In this document: positions 60,333 to 64,000 of the stretch, one piece after another
How positions within the stretch are numbered: position 1 is the first letter of the stretch
Layout: every line of letters starts with the position of its first letter
From: Gallionellaceae bacterium
GTDB taxonomy: Bacteria > Pseudomonadota > Gammaproteobacteria > Burkholderiales > Gallionellaceae
Direction: 5' to 3'
NCBI GenBank assembly: GCA_030834965.1
Contig: JAUQWW010000014.1
Location: forward strand, 26,636-90,635
Length of the DNA stretch: 64,000 nucleotides
The notes under the pieces: generated by a model
The model's database searches: none
What the model was told of the DNA's origin: nothing
Seen by the model: the letters and a program-made list of their open reading frames with translations, nothing else
Made by a program: the position numbers and the translations under genes

Positions 60333-61327
60333 ATGTTGCCGACTTTTTCCCGGTTCTGTGTAATCCAAGCTCGCAACGTTTCAATGCTCATCCACTCGGC
60401 ATTGTTGTCCGAACAGTAGGTAAAACCCTCAGGTACCTTCTTACCATCTTTAATACGGTATGGGTCGTTGCTCCAGTTGTGAATAGCTGGAAGTATCTTG
60501 AAGTGTTCGGAGTGTTCGTAAGTATAGGGCGCATCTTCCGTACCAATCATTTGCTCGTGAAGTTTCTCGCCAGGACGGATTCCAACAATCTCATGTTTCG
60601 CGTTGGGGGCGCACGCCAGCGCAACGTCTGTCACTTTCATCGAGGGAATTTTCTTGACATAGATTTCTCCACCCACCATGTCTTCAAAGGCGTGCCACAC
60701 CAACTCTACACCTTGCTCCAGCGTAATCATGAAGCGAGTCATGCGAACATCGGTAATTGGCAGTTCCCCTTTGTCCGCAATCGATAGGAAAAATGGTATA
60801 ACAGAGCCACGTGAGCCCATCACATTGCCGTAGCGAACCACACTGAAGCGTGTTTTATGCGATCCCGAATAAGAATTACCTGCAACAAACAACTTATCTG
60901 AGGTAAGTTTTGTTGCACCGTAAAGATTTGCCGGGCTGCTGGCTTTGTCAGTCGATAATGCGATAACACGTTTAACTTCGTGATCGATGCAAGCATCAAT
61001 CAGATTCATCGCGCCGATCACGTTCGTTTTTACGCACTCAAACGGATTGTATTCAGCAGTTGGCACAATTTTGGTTGCTGCTGCATGGACCACAAAATCT
61101 ATACCATCAAGAGCGCGGGCAAGACGATCTTTGTCGCGCACATCACCAATAAAGAATCGTACACGCGGGTCGTCGCCATACAACTTTGCCATTTCCCACT
61201 GTTTCATTTCGTCGCGCGAATAAATGACAAGACGCCTTGGGTTGTATTTAGCCAATGTCATCGGCACAAATGTGTGCCCAAACGATCCCGTCCCGCCGGT
61301 AATTAACACGCTTTTCCCGTCAAACAT
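60329..61327 (-). CDS. pseB: UDP-N-acetylglucosamine 4,6-dehydratase, inverting (PseB)
   Basis: PseB makes UDP-2-acetamido-2,6-dideoxy-beta-L-arabino-hexos-4-ulose, the first step of pseudaminic acid synthesis. The 332-residue soluble protein has NAD motif LITGGTGSFGHTFV and the active-site STDKASSPANLYGATK with Asp, Lys and Tyr present. The Tyr distinguishes it from the long WbpM-type enzyme at 36-38 kb. ATG 61327 is preceded by an excellent GGAGG site. The longer frame to 61369 lacks one. Confidence 0.95.
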   Translation of the reverse strand: MFDGKSVLITGGTGSFGHTFVPMTLAKYNPRRLVIYSRDEMKQWEMAKLYGDDPRVRFFIGDVRDKDRLARALDGIDFVVHAAATKIVPTAEYNPFECVKTNVIGAMNLIDACIDHEVKRVIALSTDKASSPANLYGATKLTSDKLFVAGNSYSGSHKTRFSVVRYGNVMGSRGSVIPFFLSIADKGELPITDVRMTRFMITLEQGVELVWHAFEDMVGGEIYVKKIPSMKVTDVALACAPNAKHEIVGIRPGEKLHEQMIGTEDAPYTYEHSEHFKILPAIHNWSNDPYRIKDGKKVPEGFTYCSDNNAEWMSIETLRAWITQNREKVGNI

Positions 61328-61365
61328 ACTCCCTCCAAAATTACCGCTGTGCCCGTTAGAAGCTA

Positions 61366-61737
61366 TCATTTACCCGTTATATGTTTGACAGGGAGCGCGC
61401 CATCATGCCGCACCAAAATTTGCTCCGATTCCTCTAGCAGTTTTTGAATTTCCTTTTTCAGCTGCCTATGCTCATCGAGCTTTATCTTGAGGAATTGCAG
61501 GGTGATTCTGGCTTTTTCTTGGATTCCTCTGGGCGTCAACAGATAGACATAGCTCTTCTTATTCTGGCTATTCCGGAAGTTGTTGGCCTTCACAAATCCC
61601 TTTTCGATCAGCGCTTGGATGCAATAGTTTGTTTTGCCCAAGCTAATGCCTAACCCCTTGGCAAGTTCCCGCTGGCTGATTTCGGGATTGGCTTCCAGTT
61701 CTTTCAAAATCTTGTAGCGATATTCGTCGGTTAGCAT
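61366..61737 (-). CDS. MarR-family EPS-associated transcriptional regulator
   Basis: This 123-residue winged-helix protein begins MLTDEYRYKILKELEANP and has QRELAKGLGISLGKTNYCI, a helix-turn-helix, followed by KGFVKANNFRNSQNKK and a coiled C-terminal helix. It matches the small MarR-like regulators found at the head of exopolysaccharide loci. ATG 61737 is the family-like start; ATG 61752 is five codons longer. It lies between the fucose genes and pseB and probably regulates the locus. A weak TTGCAT-N17-TCAAAT promoter may lie just upstream. Confidence 0.85.
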   Translation of the reverse strand: MLTDEYRYKILKELEANPEISQRELAKGLGISLGKTNYCIQALIEKGFVKANNFRNSQNKKSYVYLLTPRGIQEKARITLQFLKIKLDEHRQLKKEIQKLLEESEQILVRHDGALPVKHITGK

Positions 61738-61834
61738 GACGCCGTAGCCCATCGTTCATTCATTGAACACACACAATTTGAGCAGGTTTGTTGCCGTAAT
61801 GCAAGAAAGATCTCGCAGACAAATCTGGCGCTAA

Positions 61835-62803
61835 TTAAGCTGTGTGCTTCAATAGATCATGGTATGCAAGAGCGATACCACTTTCCAAAGCCGTACTCGC
61901 AGTCCAGCCCAAGGAAGACATACGGCCCACCGCAAGCAACTTGCGCGGCGTTCCATCCGGTTTGCTGGTATCAAAAACCAGATTTCCCAAGAAGCCTGTT
62001 ACCCTCGCCACAATCTCAGCAAGCCGACGGATCGTCACATCCTCCCCGCAACCGATATTAACCAGCGGCGGTGTATCCAGGGTAAACAACGCAGCAAGTT
62101 TATCCTCCGTCGCTGCCATCAGAAAAACACAGGCATCCGCCATATCATCGCTGTAGAGGAACTCCCGGCGTGGCGTGCCGGTTCCCCACACAACGACTTC
62201 CCTGTCGCCCCGCTCCTTGGCTTCATGCATCTTGCGTATCAGCGCGGGCAGCACATGTGAATTCTGCAGGTCGTAGTTATCGTTCGGGCCGTACAGATTG
62301 GTCGGCATGGCTGCGAGGTACTTTGTGCCGTACTGCCGATTGTATGCATGGCACATTTCTATGCCCGCAATCTTGGCTACTGCATAGGGCCGGTTGGTCG
62401 GTTCCAGCGGGCCGGTCAGCAGATAGTCTTCCTTCATCGGCTGCGGGCAATCACGCGGGTAGATGCAGGACGACCCCAGAAACAGCAGGCGCTTGACGCC
62501 ATTGCGCCAGGATTCATGGATGACGTTGGTCTGAATCGCCAGGTTCTGGTGGATGAATTCCGCCGGGTAGGTGTTGTTGGCGTGAATGCCCCCGACCCTG
62601 GCTGCCGCAAGAAAAACGTACTCGGGTTTTTCCTGCGCGAAAAAGTCGCGTACTGCACATTGATCGGTGAGATCGAGTTCGGCGTGGGTGCGAATAACGA
62701 GATTATTGTAGCCCTTGGCATTCAGCTGGCGCACCAGTGCCGACCCAACCAGGCCCCGGTGTCCGGCTACATAAATCTTGCTGTCATGCTGCATCATGTT
62801 CAT
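61835..62803 (-). CDS. fcl: GDP-L-fucose synthase
   Basis: This NADP-dependent epimerase-reductase makes GDP-L-fucose from GDP-4-keto-6-deoxymannose. The 322-residue protein has [27 protein letters not shown] and the catalytic [13 protein letters not shown] (Tyr-x3-Lys). It starts five bases after gmd ends. Several ATGs are close together, and the first is used. Fucose made here can serve the HxRxGD-motif transferase at 32 kb. Confidence 0.95.
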   Translation of the reverse strand: MNMMQHDSKIYVAGHRGLVGSALVRQLNAKGYNNLVIRTHAELDLTDQCAVRDFFAQEKPEYVFLAAARVGGIHANNTYPAEFIHQNLAIQTNVIHESWRNGVKRLLFLGSSCIYPRDCPQPMKEDYLLTGPLEPTNRPYAVAKIAGIEMCHAYNRQYGTKYLAAMPTNLYGPNDNYDLQNSHVLPALIRKMHEAKERGDREVVVWGTGTPRREFLYSDDMADACVFLMAATEDKLAALFTLDTPPLVNIGCGEDVTIRRLAEIVARVTGFLGNLVFDTSKPDGTPRKLLAVGRMSSLGWTASTALESGIALAYHDLLKHTA

Positions 62804-62808
62804 GATAA

Positions 62809-63894
62809 TTATTCGTGGAAGTCGAAGGCTTTGTAGCCATGCTTCTTGACCAGTTCATCGCGTTCGGCAGATTTCAAATCTTCGCGCACCATTTCGGCGA
62901 CCAGCTCCTTGAAGGTCACCTTGGGCGTCCAGCCCAGCTTTTCTTTGGCCTTGGTGGGATCGCCCAACAGGGTTTCCACTTCGGTCGGACGGAAGTAGCG
63001 TGGGTCCACCGCCACGATACATTTGCCGGCAGCATCGTAACCTTTCTCGTCCACGCCAGATCCTTCCCAGCGTATTTTGATGCCCATCTCATCGGCTGCG
63101 GCATTGACAAAGTCGCGCACGCTGTACTGCACGCCGGTGGCAATCACGAAGTCTTCTGCCTTGTCCTGTTGCAGCATCAGCCACTGCATCTCAATGTAAT
63201 CGCGCGCATGCCCCCAATCGCGCTTGGCATCGAGATTGCCCAGATACAGGCAATCCTGCAGCTCCAGCTTGATGCGCGCCAAGGCACGGGTGATCTTGCG
63301 TGTGACAAAAGTTTCGCCGCGCACCGGCGATTCATGGTTGAACAGGATGCCGTTGCAGGCATACATTCCGTAGGCTTCGCGGTAATTGACGGTAATCCAG
63401 TAGGCATACAACTTGGCGACTGCATAAGGCGAGCGCGGATAAAACGGCGTGGTTTCTTTTTGCGGAGTTTCCTGCACCAGACCGTAAAGTTCGGAGGTGG
63501 AAGCCTGGTAGAAACGGGTTTTCTTTTCCAGGCCGAGGATGCGCATCGCTTCGAGCACGCGCAGTGCGCCCAGCGCGTCGGAATTGGCGGTGTATTCGGG
63601 TTCTTCGAACGACACAGCCACATGGCTCTGCGCCGCGAGGTTATAGATTTCGTCCGGCTGCACTTGCTGGATGATGCGGATCAGGCTGCTGGAGTCCGTC
63701 ATGTCGCCGTAGTGCAAAATGAAGTTGCGGTTGCTGACGTGCGGATCCTGGTACAGATGGTCGATGCGGTCGGTATTGAACAGGGAAGCGCGGCGCTTGA
63801 TGCCGTGCACCACATAGCCCTTTTTCAGCAGAAACTCGGCAAGGTAGGCGCCGTCTTGTCCGGTGATGCCGGTAATCAATGCAACTTTATTCAT
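62809..63894 (-). CDS. gmd: GDP-mannose 4,6-dehydratase
   Basis: Gmd converts GDP-mannose to GDP-4-keto-6-deoxymannose. The 361-residue protein shows NAD motif [22 protein letters not shown], and the active-site [12 protein letters not shown]. Length and motifs are typical. The ATG follows AAGGTG. It is the last gene before the right edge and is transcribed toward fcl. Confidence 0.97.
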   Translation of the reverse strand: MNKVALITGITGQDGAYLAEFLLKKGYVVHGIKRRASLFNTDRIDHLYQDPHVSNRNFILHYGDMTDSSSLIRIIQQVQPDEIYNLAAQSHVAVSFEEPEYTANSDALGALRVLEAMRILGLEKKTRFYQASTSELYGLVQETPQKETTPFYPRSPYAVAKLYAYWITVNYREAYGMYACNGILFNHESPVRGETFVTRKITRALARIKLELQDCLYLGNLDAKRDWGHARDYIEMQWLMLQQDKAEDFVIATGVQYSVRDFVNAAADEMGIKIRWEGSGVDEKGYDAAGKCIVAVDPRYFRPTEVETLLGDPTKAKEKLGWTPKVTFKELVAEMVREDLKSAERDELVKKHGYKAFDFHE

Positions 63895-63944
63895 TAATAC
63901 ACCTTCGCAAGATTGAGCTCAGCCCCTTTGGCGGCGGATTGCAG

Positions 63945-63973
63945 ATTATAATTCAAGCCACAAGTCACAAGAA
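63945..63973 (-). promoter_or_regulatory. Candidate promoter of gmd
   Basis: On the minus strand a perfect TATAAT (63950-63945) lies about 50 bases before the gmd ATG. The -35 region 17 bases upstream (TTCTTG) is poor, so activity is uncertain. Confidence 0.4.
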
Positions 63974-64000
63974 ATTATTGTTACCACCTTTTGAAAGGCG

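Noticed and set aside
62815..63897. 360-codon plus-strand frame opposite gmd
   Set aside because: Exact mirror of a strongly supported gene; no family features.

Overview
The window looks like a chromosomal segment of a betaproteobacterium of the Nitrosomonadales, most likely Gallionellaceae or a close relative. The placement rests on four things: the block kdsD-kdsC-lptC-lptA-lptB-rpoN-hpf-ptsN-hprK-rapZ, with HPr kinase and RapZ typical of Betaproteobacteria; a glycine decarboxylase P-protein split into two genes; a Bpt-type leucyltransferase; and a monohaem cytochrome-porin of the kind common in iron-oxidising relatives. This is inferred from gene content. No rRNA, tRNA, CRISPR array, transposase or phage gene was seen.

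Layout. 0-4.7 kb: a lipoprotein cut by the left edge, then bpt - membrane protein - pyrD, and a convergent degQ-type protease. 4.9-10.0 kb: an accessory block on the minus strand with three PsiF-like secreted proteins, a PEGA lipoprotein and a Cyc2-like cytochrome-porin. The cytochrome-porin has an FNR-type promoter, and two of the PsiF genes share a response-regulator-like box. 10.3-12.3 kb: a KefB/YbaL-type antiporter. 12.4-20.1 kb: KDO synthesis, the LPS transport ATPase and periplasmic parts, sigma-54, ribosome hibernation, PTS-Ntr and RapZ. 20.2-21.9 kb: a NusG-domain-II/Gx-transporter pair and ubiX. 21.9-27.3 kb: a tandem glycine riboswitch with terminator controlling gcvT-gcvH-gcvPA-tpx-gcvPB. 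27.4-29.7 kb: a small secreted protein, a PfkB-family kinase and a fructosamine-kinase-like protein.

From about 30 kb to the right edge everything except one gene is on the minus strand and forms a surface-polysaccharide locus. Transcription runs right to left: GDP-fucose synthesis (gmd, fcl), a MarR-type EPS-associated regulator, a pseudaminic acid pathway (pseB, pseC, pseF, pseG, pseI) with tailoring genes (PseA-like amidotransferase plus HisH/HisF paralogues, a methylase, a formyltransferase-like protein, a second NeuB-family synthase), an ABC flippase-like exporter, methyltransferases and glycosyltransferases, a WbpV/WecA/WbpM-like set that would start the repeat unit on undecaprenyl phosphate, an O-antigen ligase/polymerase, core-type glycosyltransferases and apaH. 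The expected product is an O-antigen or capsule carrying fucose and a heavily modified pseudaminic acid. Much of 39-61 kb is visibly more AT-rich than the left half and lacks its dispersed hairpin repeats, which suggests horizontal acquisition.

The points most worth following up are: the dispersed repeat lodged in helix P2 of the second glycine aptamer; the cytochrome-porin with a well-placed FNR box; the PsiF family with its shared upstream box and duplicated terminators; and the pseudaminate locus with no recognisable PseH, two NeuB-type synthases (one without a metal-binding histidine) and a HisF-like partner lacking a catalytic aspartate.
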